Source of the DNA: Vibrio ouci
GTDB taxonomy: Bacteria > Pseudomonadota > Gammaproteobacteria > Enterobacterales > Vibrionaceae
Length of the DNA: 64,000 bases
Direction: 5' to 3'
Assembly (NCBI RefSeq): GCF_004551525.1
Contig: NZ_SATR01000014.1
Coordinates: 1-64,000 of the forward strand
The stretch's first letter is position 1. The number at the start of each line of letters is the position of its first letter. Below the pieces are notes generated by a model. The model was not told the DNA's origin, searched no databases, and saw only the letters and a list, made by a program, of their open reading frames with translations. Shown one piece after another: positions 27,257 to 35,640 of the stretch. Both the position numbers and the translations under genes were made by a program.

Positions 27257-27394
27257 CGTCAAAATCGGTCACGCAAAGTCAAATTTGACTTTTTATGGCG
27301 TTTTTATTGGTAAGGATCACAAAATAACGTCAAAATAAGTTCACAAAACGTCATTTGTAAATTTAAATTGCTCAAAACGTCAAATTCGGTCAAA
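27257..27394. promoter_or_regulatory. Operator array for the DeoR-type regulator
   Basis: The intergenic region holds repeated GTCA half-sites in helical phase: 27258, 27268 and 27278 (exactly 10 bp apart), 27329 and 27350 with a degenerate TTCA at 27340, then 27379 and 27389. An 18-bp perfect palindrome (AAAGTCAAA / TTTGACTTT) spans 27275-27292. Tandem half-sites at one-turn spacing are common for DeoR-family repressors. The array sits in the shared promoter region of the operon and its regulator. Confidence 0.7.
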
Positions 27395-27429
27395 ATAAAC
27401 CAAAAAATAAATTCAGGATGCAGTACAAG

Positions 27430-28203
27430 ATGAATGAAGCTCAACGTCACCGACGCTTACTCGACTATTTAGATAGTCATACCTTTATTACCACTAACGA
27501 CTATGTGTCGATGTTAGATATCTCTTTATCGACCGCTCGTCGAGATATCACCAAGCTTGCTGAAGATGGCAAATTAAAGAAGATTAGAAATGGTGCTGAA
27601 GCATTAAGTAGTGAAAGCAGCCAGCATCATCATACGCCATCAAGCTTTATTCCAAGTGAATATGATATTGAAAACCTTGATGCCAAGAAGCGTATTGCCA
27701 AAGCAGCGGTTGACCTGTGCGATGAACATGACAGCGTGATCGTCAGCGGCAGTAATACCACTTTCTTGATGGGGCAATACTTGGCAGGCCGAGATGTTCA
27801 GGTTGTGACTAACTTCATGCCGCTCGCGCACAGCTTGATCACTCAAGATCATCAAAGCATCATCATATTGGGTGGACAGTACTTACCTGAGCGTCAGATC
27901 ACCATCTCTCCTGATGAAGAAGCAGCCGACGATCATAAAAGCCGTTTTGTGTTCTTTACCGGTACAGGCGTCACGCCAGCAGGTATCCATACCTCTGATC
28001 TACTGGTCTACATGGCCGAGAAAAAGCTACTCGAATATGGCGCAAAGCTTATTGCGTTAGTTGATAGCAGCAAGATAGGTAAGCATGGCGGTAAATTATT
28101 GGCGACAGCAACTCAGCTAGACACCTTAATTACCGACGCAGATGCAGATCCTGAGGTGCTTGAGACGCTGAAAGCGTCTGGCGTCAATGTTGTCGTCGTC
28201 TAA
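27430..28203 (+). CDS. DeoR-family transcriptional regulator
   Basis: 257 residues. The DeoR helix-turn-helix is N-terminal (HRRLLDYLDSHTFITTNDYV, then LSTARRDITKLAEDGKLKK). The sugar-phosphate-sensing DeoRC domain follows at about 75-240, with VIVSGSNTTFLMGQYLAG and a LIALVDSSKIGKHG element. It is divergent from the ten-gene operon and separated from it by the GTCA operator array, so it almost certainly controls it (inference). Start uncertain: ATG 27430 has AGGA 11 bases upstream; ATG 27418 lies directly on that AGGA. Confidence 0.94.
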   Translation: MNEAQRHRRLLDYLDSHTFITTNDYVSMLDISLSTARRDITKLAEDGKLKKIRNGAEALSSESSQHHHTPSSFIPSEYDIENLDAKKRIAKAAVDLCDEHDSVIVSGSNTTFLMGQYLAGRDVQVVTNFMPLAHSLITQDHQSIIILGGQYLPERQITISPDEEAADDHKSRFVFFTGTGVTPAGIHTSDLLVYMAEKKLLEYGAKLIALVDSSKIGKHGGKLLATATQLDTLITDADADPEVLETLKASGVNVVVV

Positions 28204-28229
28204 CCGGCCAATTTGACTCAGGTTCCAAT

Positions 28230-28257
28230 TAGCTAGGTAGAACACCCTGCCTAGCTA
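28230..28257 (+). terminator. Probable terminator after deoR-type gene
   Basis: TAGCTAGG (28230-28237) pairs with CCTAGCTA (28250-28257), followed by TTCATTATT. The T-run is weak. Confidence 0.5.
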
Positions 28258-28347
28258 TTCATTATTAGAACCATATGAACCTTCTTACTTAACCACTCTT
28301 GCACTCTCGTTTTCTGATGCCACAATGTAAGTCAGATAAAGGAATGA

Positions 28348-31251
28348 ATGAGAATAATATCAATGAGTTGGTTTAAAGCTTCCACCCTATCGGTTGCGTT
28401 AACAAGCGCAATATCTCCCTCAATTTACGCTGATATTGGCAATACTCCCGTTGTTGGTGGACTGTTTAATTCCAGTGAAGTTCTGAAGAATCAGATCGTC
28501 TCATCACTGACCTATTCGACGACTTTCGCTCGCGACGTGACCTTGTTCACCATAGGCGGTATGACTCTTGAGACCTACTTATTGACGCTACCGCTCGACA
28601 GTAGCACTAAAGCTCGTGTAATGGGCCAATTGGCAGATCCGAGTTATTCCATCCCTCTCGGCTATTTTCTCTATCAGTTTTACGATCGCTATACTGGCAT
28701 TGAAAGCGGCGATAAATTTAAAGCTTACTTACAAACTGTCTATGATGATCAAGCACTTAAAGGCTTCGAGCATTCCCTATTCCAACTCAATGAAAACCAC
28801 CAGCCAGAAGAAAAGCAACACGCCAAAGATCAAGCCCATCAAGAAGGTTTGAAGATCGACAATGAGTTTATGGCGGCCATGGTGACCGTTTATGACGCTT
28901 TGGTTCAGATTGGTGAGTGGCAAGATATGGAGCGCCTTCCTGAGCAATACACTTACCTTACTTCTTCTGAGCAAGACATTGCGTTAGTGGCAAAGATCCA
29001 ACCGATTGTCGTCAATATTCTCAACCAAACGGCTTCAGGAATGGAAGAGGGAGAGATGAAACATGCCCTTCTTACCATCGTCACAGATGGCGCGCCTGAA
29101 CTAGCCTCCAAGCCAAACAATAAAGCACAAGCACTGACCATTACGCTGATCGACTTTATTCGCTTGAACGTGCTTAAAGCATACCGTCAGTTCGTTTATC
29201 AAGATGAAAGGCAGCAGCGATTCAATGATTGGCTACAAACCGCTTTTGATAATCAGCCATCGCAAGCCATTGAATTCCTTCAGTCACAACAAGAGCGACG
29301 CTTTGCGGTTCAAATTACCGTCGATGGTTTGCAGCAAGGTTTAATTGAAGGCTTGGTTGATCCAAACAAACCCTTTATCTCCCACGCATATCAACGTCAC
29401 CAATCTCAGGCAGAGCTTAACTCTCCACTGGCACAATCTAGCCCAGAGCATCAACAGGATGTCCGCTTTATGCAGATCCTATCTGAGCAGCCGTACAAAG
29501 ACCCTCACTACCTGCCGTTTTTTAAACGCTTATACGCCGAGCATAAAGACTCGATTGCACGGACTGGTATCTCATCAACACCAACTATCAGTGTGCGAAA
29601 CCTACCGATTATCAAGACAGGGGCTAAAGTCGCCGGAGAAAAAGGCACAGGTATTCCTAACTTCCACTTTGTCGACCGTCATGAGGATAGAGCCTATTAT
29701 TTCTTCGGCAACGATGCCTTACAGCTCGATCGTTTGATGCAAAAGAATCAAGTTCAAACCATGTTCGATCGCTTAGTGCACCTAAAAACACTTAACTGCA
29801 ACGCTCAATATGACTGGAATGCTCACACCAGCTATGACAGTTTGGTCAATTTGGGCGCTGGCGAAACACTGCGAGATTTTGGTGAGAAGCGTTGTTTGAA
29901 AGAATTGGATGAGCGAGCCAAAGTGGAAGTCATGTTAACCAAACAGCGTCAATCCCTTATCGACAACATCCAAGCTTACCAAACCATCCCCGCATGGGAT
30001 TTTTATACCAAGCTGACACGTAAATGGAAGATCGAACAAGACCTAGAGAACTATAGTGAGCTTGATGGTCAAGGGATGCCAGATTACACCTTGGTTTATA
30101 ACCCTTGGCCTGATCACTTTGCCCATTTTGTCGGTCCATTTAGTGATGAGCTCATCATGCCGACAGGCGAACTTAACCGACTTGATTACTGGATCACCCG
30201 CATTGAACAAAGCTATAAAGATGCAGGTATTTACGCTCAAACCTTATGGGGTATGGCTGGTGACCACGGTTTAGCACCAGTCTATTACACATTAAACCCT
30301 GAAAAAGCCATTTTTGAACCACTAGCAGAGAAGTTAGGTTATCCATTAGTGATCAAGAAAATCTCCTCGGATGAAGGGGAAGGACCGAAGATCACCAACG
30401 CGCTCAACTACCCAAGTAACCAAGGCACCGATGTCGTTGTCGCCTCCACTGCGGGCGGTAACTTTATGCTCGACTTCTTCAACTCTAAATCAGGTTGGAA
30501 GACGCAACCCATCTATAGCGAGCTAGTGAAGTGGCAACCCGTCAACGCCTCAGATAAAGAGAGTGTCGATGTGATCTCGGAATCTCTCAACTACTTAGGG
30601 GATAGCTTAGATTACATGGTGGTGCGCAACGATGCATGCGATGACAATCATTGCCAGACTCGTATCATCGCTAACCGCGAGAACATCAGACACGATGAAC
30701 TCATCATCAGACACGACGATCGCTACTACTATGGCAATATAGGCAAGGACACCTCCAAGGTAACATTGCTAGAGGCCAAATCTCTCAATCCGTATCTGCC
30801 TAAACCCAATCAGCAACAACTGGATAGCTTTGCTCACTTGGTTGAAAAATGCATTAACAGAGCAGTAATCGACAACCCTAACACATGGTGTGACGCCCAA
30901 GAGTGGCGCGACCTAACCCGCTTTACGCCACGACCTGATTCCGTGGTTCAACTGGCACAGCTCTATGCTGAGGAAAGAGCTGGAACAATAAACCTATTCC
31001 CACGAGAAGGCATCGGATACAACACTAAAGTTCCAGGCCGCCATGCAGGTGAAAGCTATTTAGAAAAAGATGCCTTTATCGGTTTCTGGGGAACACCAAT
31101 CGGAAACAAACCAACCCCACTCACCTCAGAAGCCAATGGTTCACTCGCACCAACCTTGTATGAGTATCTAACTGGTGACCAGGTTACCGCAGGTGAAAAC
31201 GGCTGGGGCTATCCATCTTTACTCGAAAAGCTTGATATTCGAGCTAAGTAG
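28348..31251 (+). CDS. Large secreted alkaline-phosphatase-superfamily phosphoesterase-like protein
   Basis: 967 residues with an N-terminal signal peptide (cleavage near IYADIG), so periplasmic or secreted. The first 400 residues are helical and unrecognised. The C-terminal part resembles type I phosphodiesterase/nucleotide pyrophosphatase folds: a possible nucleophile threonine in SSTPTISVRN near 413, a metal/acid motif PWPDHFAHFVGPFSDE near 590, GMAGDHGLAP near 634, and a late histidine in VPGRHAGESY near 898. The GxxGP and GDHG elements are typical of the family. The substrate is unknown. AAAGGA precedes the ATG at 28348; ATG 28363 is possible. Confidence 0.85.
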   Translation: MRIISMSWFKASTLSVALTSAISPSIYADIGNTPVVGGLFNSSEVLKNQIVSSLTYSTTFARDVTLFTIGGMTLETYLLTLPLDSSTKARVMGQLADPSYSIPLGYFLYQFYDRYTGIESGDKFKAYLQTVYDDQALKGFEHSLFQLNENHQPEEKQHAKDQAHQEGLKIDNEFMAAMVTVYDALVQIGEWQDMERLPEQYTYLTSSEQDIALVAKIQPIVVNILNQTASGMEEGEMKHALLTIVTDGAPELASKPNNKAQALTITLIDFIRLNVLKAYRQFVYQDERQQRFNDWLQTAFDNQPSQAIEFLQSQQERRFAVQITVDGLQQGLIEGLVDPNKPFISHAYQRHQSQAELNSPLAQSSPEHQQDVRFMQILSEQPYKDPHYLPFFKRLYAEHKDSIARTGISSTPTISVRNLPIIKTGAKVAGEKGTGIPNFHFVDRHEDRAYYFFGNDALQLDRLMQKNQVQTMFDRLVHLKTLNCNAQYDWNAHTSYDSLVNLGAGETLRDFGEKRCLKELDERAKVEVMLTKQRQSLIDNIQAYQTIPAWDFYTKLTRKWKIEQDLENYSELDGQGMPDYTLVYNPWPDHFAHFVGPFSDELIMPTGELNRLDYWITRIEQSYKDAGIYAQTLWGMAGDHGLAPVYYTLNPEKAIFEPLAEKLGYPLVIKKISSDEGEGPKITNALNYPSNQGTDVVVASTAGGNFMLDFFNSKSGWKTQPIYSELVKWQPVNASDKESVDVISESLNYLGDSLDYMVVRNDACDDNHCQTRIIANRENIRHDELIIRHDDRYYYGNIGKDTSKVTLLEAKSLNPYLPKPNQQQLDSFAHLVEKCINRAVIDNPNTWCDAQEWRDLTRFTPRPDSVVQLAQLYAEERAGTINLFPREGIGYNTKVPGRHAGESYLEKDAFIGFWGTPIGNKPTPLTSEANGSLAPTLYEYLTGDQVTAGENGWGYPSLLEKLDIRAK

Positions 31252-31258
31252 ACCGATA

Positions 31259-31287
31259 CAAAAAAAGCGCCATCGAGGCGCTTTTTT
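31259..31287 (+). terminator. Intrinsic terminator after the phosphoesterase-like gene
   Basis: AAAAAAGCGCC / GGCGCTTTTTTT around a short ATCGA loop. Confidence 0.88.
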
Positions 31288-31340
31288 TGTGTCAATATTG
31301 TGTTAGTCCATTTATAAAAGCAATTCTATAAGGTAAATCT

Positions 31341-32111
31341 ATGTCTCTTCGCTTACTGCTTGGCTCCTTACTGCTTGCCCCTAGCTTGGTATTTGCTTCA
31401 GACAATATTCAAATACGTTACCTCGAACCGAGCGATAAAGTCGAAACCCAAGCCCAACAAGCCATCAAGCAAAGTGGCGTCAATGAAACTGTGGTGGATT
31501 TGTCCGACAGCTTATTTCCATTCGAGAAAACACTGACCATTGAATATGGCAGTGAAGATGGCCCACTTTACGATCCTGAGAAACATGTCGTTCAAATGCC
31601 TTACTCATTCTATGACGAAGCACTTACCTACTTCACAAAAAACAAGTACCAAGAAAAGTATGGCAAGCCAGCTCAGTCAGGGGCCATTGATACTGTCCTG
31701 CACACGCTATTGCATGAAGCGGGGCATGCCTTTATTGCCGACCAAAACATACCGATATTAGGCAAAGAAGAAGATGCGGTTGATAACTTCGCAGCAGTAT
31801 TAATGATTGAGTACATAGAAAACGGTGACGATGCAGCGGTCAGTGCTGCTGATATGTTTGCTTTTGAGTCCGAAGATAGACCTGATTACTATGATTTTGG
31901 TGAGTACATTGATGAACACAGCTTTGACTTACAACGATACTTCTCCACTCTTTGTTTAGTCTACGGCAGTAACCCAGAGCAACATGCCAACTTACTTGAT
32001 GAGGTGGAAAACGATTATCTTTCTGAGCGCAAAGATTTTTGTATTTTTCAATATCAAGCAATTTCACAAAACTGGCATAGCTACTTATCTAAACCCGAAG
32101 TTGATCAGTAA
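31341..32111 (+). CDS. DUF4344-type putative zinc metallopeptidase
   Basis: 256 residues with a signal peptide (cleavage after VFA near residue 19). The zinc motif HEAGH lies in LHTLLHEAGHAFIADQ near 129, and a downstream acidic stretch GKEEDAVDNFAAVLMIEY provides the likely third ligand, as in DUF4344 proteins. It is probably a periplasmic peptidase of unknown target. The C-terminal half is acidic and has two cysteines (CLVYG, FCIFQ) that may form a disulfide. The DCC-family gene follows 36 bp downstream. Confidence 0.88.
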   Translation: MSLRLLLGSLLLAPSLVFASDNIQIRYLEPSDKVETQAQQAIKQSGVNETVVDLSDSLFPFEKTLTIEYGSEDGPLYDPEKHVVQMPYSFYDEALTYFTKNKYQEKYGKPAQSGAIDTVLHTLLHEAGHAFIADQNIPILGKEEDAVDNFAAVLMIEYIENGDDAAVSAADMFAFESEDRPDYYDFGEYIDEHSFDLQRYFSTLCLVYGSNPEQHANLLDEVENDYLSERKDFCIFQYQAISQNWHSYLSKPEVDQ

Positions 32112-32147
32112 GTTACCTTTCTTCGTAACTATAGGGGAGAGGTAACT

Positions 32148-32531
32148 ATGACGAAACTCACTATTTTCTATGATGGCTTCTGTCCGCTTTGCGTTAAAGA
32201 GATGGAGAAGCTTAAACAGTTCGACCAAAACGCTGATATTCAGATTGTCGATATTCACACATCCGCTTTCGAGCCCTACACCAATATCGACGCTGATGAA
32301 GCATCGACAATTTTGCATGCCATCGACGAGAAAAATAAGCTGTTGTTAGGGCTAGATGTCACTTACCAAGCTTGGTCTCTGGTAGGTAAAGGTTGGCTTT
32401 ATGCGCCACTAAGATGGTCACTCATCAAGCCGATTGCCGATCGAGCCTATCTGCACTTTGCGAGAAATCGTTATCGCTGGTCCAAAATACTCACAGGAAA
32501 AAGTCGTTGTGACAGCAATTCTTGCCGCTAA
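32148..32531 (+). CDS. DCC-family (DUF393) thiol-disulfide oxidoreductase-like protein
   Basis: 127 residues. The defining motif YDGFCPLCVKEM is at residues 8-19: a CxxC site after the conserved DG. A thioredoxin-like fold is expected. The YQAWSLVGKGWLYAPLRW stretch is typical of the family. A C-terminal RCDSNSC tail adds two more cysteines. The function is not established. A GGGGAGAGG ribosome binding site lies inside a possible leader stem (AGTTACC 32110-32116 with GGTAACT 32141-32147), which might modulate translation. Confidence 0.92.
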   Translation: MTKLTIFYDGFCPLCVKEMEKLKQFDQNADIQIVDIHTSAFEPYTNIDADEASTILHAIDEKNKLLLGLDVTYQAWSLVGKGWLYAPLRWSLIKPIADRAYLHFARNRYRWSKILTGKSRCDSNSCR

Positions 32532-32731
32532 GTTATTGTACTAATGTCTAATAATTAAGATTTATAAATCTATCAAGATTCACAGCCCTATCTTAATAAA
32601 TTGACTAAAATTATAAAGTAAACTTTGGAACTATAAAAATCATAATCCGATAACTAGACTCAGCCCTCTAGCCAGATTTACTGTTCTCGCTCTAGGCACT
32701 GAAGTCTCAATTACAAAGACAGGATGTTTGT

Positions 32732-34393
32732 ATGAGTCTTACTATTCGCAGTCGCCTTTATATTTTGGCACTAGTACCGCTGCTGGTCATTGCTCTGGGT
32801 ATGCTTAGCGTTACCTACATGAAAACGATTGAGCTGAACGAACAGCAAATTAAAGTCACCCGTACCAATATGATGAACATGAAGAAGGCAGAGTTAACAA
32901 ACTACCTTCAATTGGCTAAGTCGGCAATCAAGCCATTTCTCGACCGTGGAGCAACCCTTGAGGAAGCTTACCCTACATTAATGTCGTTAGAATATGGTGA
33001 AAGTGGCTATGTCTTTGGTTATGACTCTAAAGGTATCCGTAGAGTACAAGGCCAAAGCGAGAAAGGGATTGGAGATAACTATTGGAATCTGCAAGACAAA
33101 CAAGGTAACTACCTTATCCAAGACCTGATCCGCAATGCTAAAACAGGTGAGTTTACCACTTACTACTTCCCGAAACCGGGAGGAAGCGTCGCCCTACCTA
33201 AACTCAGCTACTCTATATTTATCCCTGAATGGGATCTGATCCTAGGTACCGGCTTCTACACTGATGATATCGATGCCATTGTCACTGAGATGGAAGACGC
33301 GACCACCAGCGCGTTGCAAACCACGCTCTCAGCAATCATCATTTTCGGTTTGATCACCGCCGCCATAGTGGCAGTGTTTGCTGTTGCAGTAAACCGCACC
33401 ATTATGAAGCCGCTTGAGCTGTTCGATGAATCTATCAGTTCATTTGCCAGTGGTGATGCCGATTTGACTGCGAGAATGGAAGACTTTAAAGCGCCAGAAT
33501 TCTCACGATTAAGCAAAAACTTCAACGCCTTTGTTGCCAGCTTACAAGGCATCATCCGCAATGTGACTGATGTCGGCCAACAGGTCGTGGATGAAACTAA
33601 TAACATGTCATCACGTGCCACTAAGGTTGATGAGCTTGCGTCGGGCCAACGTGAAGAAACCGAGCAAGTCGCGACAGCAATGACTGAGATGACCACCACG
33701 GCTAGTGAAATCTCAAATAACGCTAGCCAAGCGGCCAGCTCAGCGAAGGAAGCAGACGACAACGCGAAAGAAGCCCAAGATATTGTCAATTCTTCGGTTC
33801 AGTCAGTGGAAGCGTTGGCGGAAGAGGTTTCGAAAGCGAATGGCGTGATTTCTCGCCTTGAAGGTGACGTGCAAAATATCTCCTCTTCACTAGCAGTGAT
33901 ACAAGACATCGCTGAGCAAACCAACCTACTGGCACTCAATGCAGCAATTGAGGCAGCCCGTGCGGGTGAACAAGGTCGAGGCTTTGCGGTAGTTGCTGAT
34001 GAAGTCCGTAAACTTGCTAGTCGTACCCAAGACAGTACGGGTGAAATTCACCAGATGATCGAACAGCTCAAGGCGGCGTCGGATGATGCAGTAAAAGCGA
34101 TGGAATCGAGTCAAAAACGTGGTGCAAGCACCGTTGAAGAAGCGAAAGCCGCCGCGCAAGCACTGGTTCAGATCCAAGAATCTATCGGTACCATTATGGA
34201 TATGAACTCTCTGATCGCGACCGCAACCGAAGAACAAAGCCAAGTCGGACAGGAGATCTCGCAACGCATTGTGGTGATTTCCGACCAAAGCTATCAGTCC
34301 GCAGAGCTTGCTAATGAAAACCGTACTGGTAGCCAAGCCCTCAACGGGCGCGCTAATGAGTTGTACGAACTGGTTGATCGCTTCACGGTATAA
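32732..34393 (+). CDS. Methyl-accepting chemotaxis protein with sCache-type sensor
   Basis: 553 residues. An N-terminal membrane helix (about 8-30) is followed by a periplasmic sCache_2-type domain (about 35-185; [37 protein letters not shown]), a second helix (190-215), HAMP (215-270) and a cytoplasmic signalling domain. The conserved hairpin tip is [20 protein letters not shown] near 392. It senses a small ligand, perhaps a carboxylate or other organic compound, and signals to CheA. No chemotaxis operon is nearby; an orphan receptor is usual in Vibrio. Confidence 0.96.
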   Translation: MSLTIRSRLYILALVPLLVIALGMLSVTYMKTIELNEQQIKVTRTNMMNMKKAELTNYLQLAKSAIKPFLDRGATLEEAYPTLMSLEYGESGYVFGYDSKGIRRVQGQSEKGIGDNYWNLQDKQGNYLIQDLIRNAKTGEFTTYYFPKPGGSVALPKLSYSIFIPEWDLILGTGFYTDDIDAIVTEMEDATTSALQTTLSAIIIFGLITAAIVAVFAVAVNRTIMKPLELFDESISSFASGDADLTARMEDFKAPEFSRLSKNFNAFVASLQGIIRNVTDVGQQVVDETNNMSSRATKVDELASGQREETEQVATAMTEMTTTASEISNNASQAASSAKEADDNAKEAQDIVNSSVQSVEALAEEVSKANGVISRLEGDVQNISSSLAVIQDIAEQTNLLALNAAIEAARAGEQGRGFAVVADEVRKLASRTQDSTGEIHQMIEQLKAASDDAVKAMESSQKRGASTVEEAKAAAQALVQIQESIGTIMDMNSLIATATEEQSQVGQEISQRIVVISDQSYQSAELANENRTGSQALNGRANELYELVDRFTV

Positions 34394-34410
34394 CCTTTCA
34401 CCCATTACTA

Positions 34411-34438
34411 AGCCGCCAACCACTGGCGGTTTTTTTTG
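34411..34438 (+). terminator. Intrinsic terminator after the chemoreceptor
   Basis: CCGCCA (34413-34418) / TGGCGG (34424-34429) followed by a run of eight or more T. Confidence 0.88.
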
Positions 34439-34529
34439 TTTCGAGAACCTAAAATGTTATCGGTTTGTTTCATCTAACTTCCCATGGGGTGTGCGTACAA
34501 AGTCGCAAAAGGCGCTCGATGCTAGCCAC

Positions 34530-34539
34530 ATGTATACAA
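34530..34539. promoter_or_regulatory. Predicted GntR (FCD-type) operator upstream of its own gene
   Basis: ATGTATACAA differs at one position from the TTGTATACAA palindrome bound by many FCD-subfamily GntR regulators. It is 57 bp upstream of the gntR-type start, suggesting autoregulation. Confidence 0.45.
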
Positions 34540-34595
34540 AGTGAAGTATGATTGTTTTATTAGGGAAATAAATGGTTTGAGAGTGAGCGCCGCCT

Positions 34596-35327
34596 ATGGC
34601 AAATCTAAAAAATTCTGTGGCTAAAAACGTAAAGACTAAAGTCGCCGGTCAAACACAAGATGACGTTGTCTACTGCCACATCTTCGATGCAATTCTTGAA
34701 CAACGTCTACCACCAGCAACAAAGCTCAATGAAGAAGCCCTAGCTGAAATATTTAACGTCAGCCGCACCATTATTCGACGTGCGCTACTGCGCCTTTCGA
34801 TGGAGCAGGTCGTGAGTATTCGCCCTAATCGAGGCGCAATGGTCGCAGCCCCTACCAAAGAAGAAGCCAAGCAAATAATCAAGGCACGCGAAGTGATGGA
34901 ATTAGCAATCACTGAGCTTGCTGTTGAGCATGCAACGCCCGCCAAGATTGAAGAGTGCCGCCGCTTAGTCGAGAAAGAAAACCAAGCATTCGACAATGAC
35001 GATTATGGTAAAGGACTGCGACTGTCCGGAGAGTTCCACATTAAACTCGCCGAGATGGCCAACAATGCTCCTTTGCTTGCATTCCAGCGTAGCTTGGTAT
35101 CTCAAACCTCACTTTTGATTGCCCAGTACGAAACTGGAAATCACGCCAACTGTTCTCTTGATGAACACTCCAACCTACTTGATGCGATTGAGTCAGGAGA
35201 GACGACACGCGCGGTCGATATGATGCAAGAACACCTCGACCATATTCGCTCTAAGCTAAATCTAGACAGTAATGCCGCATCTAACGACCTCCATGTTGTC
35301 TTTTCAGATGTTCTTAATAACCGATAG
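34596..35327 (+). CDS. GntR-family regulator (FCD domain), likely of purine catabolism
   Basis: 243 residues. A winged helix at about 22-85 (FDAILEQRLPPATKLNEEAL, FNVSRTIIRRALLRLSME) is followed by an FCD effector domain (about 95-225) with the metal/ligand-binding pattern of an aspartate/histidine set, including GEFHIKLAEMANNAPLLAF. It stands directly before the xdhABC-guaD genes on the same strand, with its own terminator between. It probably responds to a purine or product of the pathway (inference from context). Confidence 0.93.
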   Translation: MANLKNSVAKNVKTKVAGQTQDDVVYCHIFDAILEQRLPPATKLNEEALAEIFNVSRTIIRRALLRLSMEQVVSIRPNRGAMVAAPTKEEAKQIIKAREVMELAITELAVEHATPAKIEECRRLVEKENQAFDNDDYGKGLRLSGEFHIKLAEMANNAPLLAFQRSLVSQTSLLIAQYETGNHANCSLDEHSNLLDAIESGETTRAVDMMQEHLDHIRSKLNLDSNAASNDLHVVFSDVLNNR

Positions 35328-35350
35328 CTTTTAACCATTCGCAAAATTCC

Positions 35351-35376
35351 AAGCCCAGCACTCTGCTGGGCTTTTT
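35351..35376 (+). terminator. Intrinsic terminator after gntR-type gene
   Basis: AAGCCCAGCA / TGCTGGGCTT around CTC, followed by TTTTTT. Confidence 0.9.
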
Positions 35377-35393
35377 TCTGTCCCCCACATGAA

Positions 35394-35403
35394 TTGTACA
35401 CAA
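35394..35403. promoter_or_regulatory. GntR-type box upstream of xdhA
   Basis: TTGTACACAA resembles the TTGTATACAA consensus of FCD-type GntR regulators. It lies about 240 bp before the xdhA start and just after the gntR terminator. Confidence 0.35.
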
Positions 35404-35552
35404 AATAAAATACAATATTAAAAATCTTTATGTAGAGATTTTTAACTCAAAGATTACATTAAGTTCAATAAATACAATAATTTATAAATATAACCTAGCG
35501 ATTACCTTGCCTGAACCGCCCGTTTTGATGTTGCATTTTTGTGAAAATAAAG

Positions 35553-35595
35553 TTGACCTTAAGGTCAAGTTAGCCAATTATTGACCTAAAGGTCA
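35553..35595. promoter_or_regulatory. Two TGACCTWAAGGTCA palindromes in the xdhA promoter region
   Basis: TTGACCTTAAGGTCAA (35553-35568) is a perfect 16-bp palindrome, and TGACCTAAAGGTCA (35582-35595) is a near copy. The centres are 28 bp apart and the second ends 45 bp before the xdhA start. They do not match the GntR-type box, so a second regulator probably binds here. I do not recognise which family. Confidence 0.65.
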
Positions 35596-35640
35596 GAAAA
35601 ATTAAATCGGAACAATAGTGTCAATGCACAAGGAGGTCTC

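Noticed and set aside
32646..32653. TCCGATAA as a flagellar sigma-28 -10 box before the chemoreceptor
   Set aside because: The -10 part fits 7 of 8, but the -35 position holds GGAA instead of TAAA.
33256..33789. A 177-residue antisense ORF inside the chemoreceptor gene
   Set aside because: Long antisense frames are common opposite alanine- and serine-rich chemoreceptor coding regions; its sequence is low in complexity and has no start signal.
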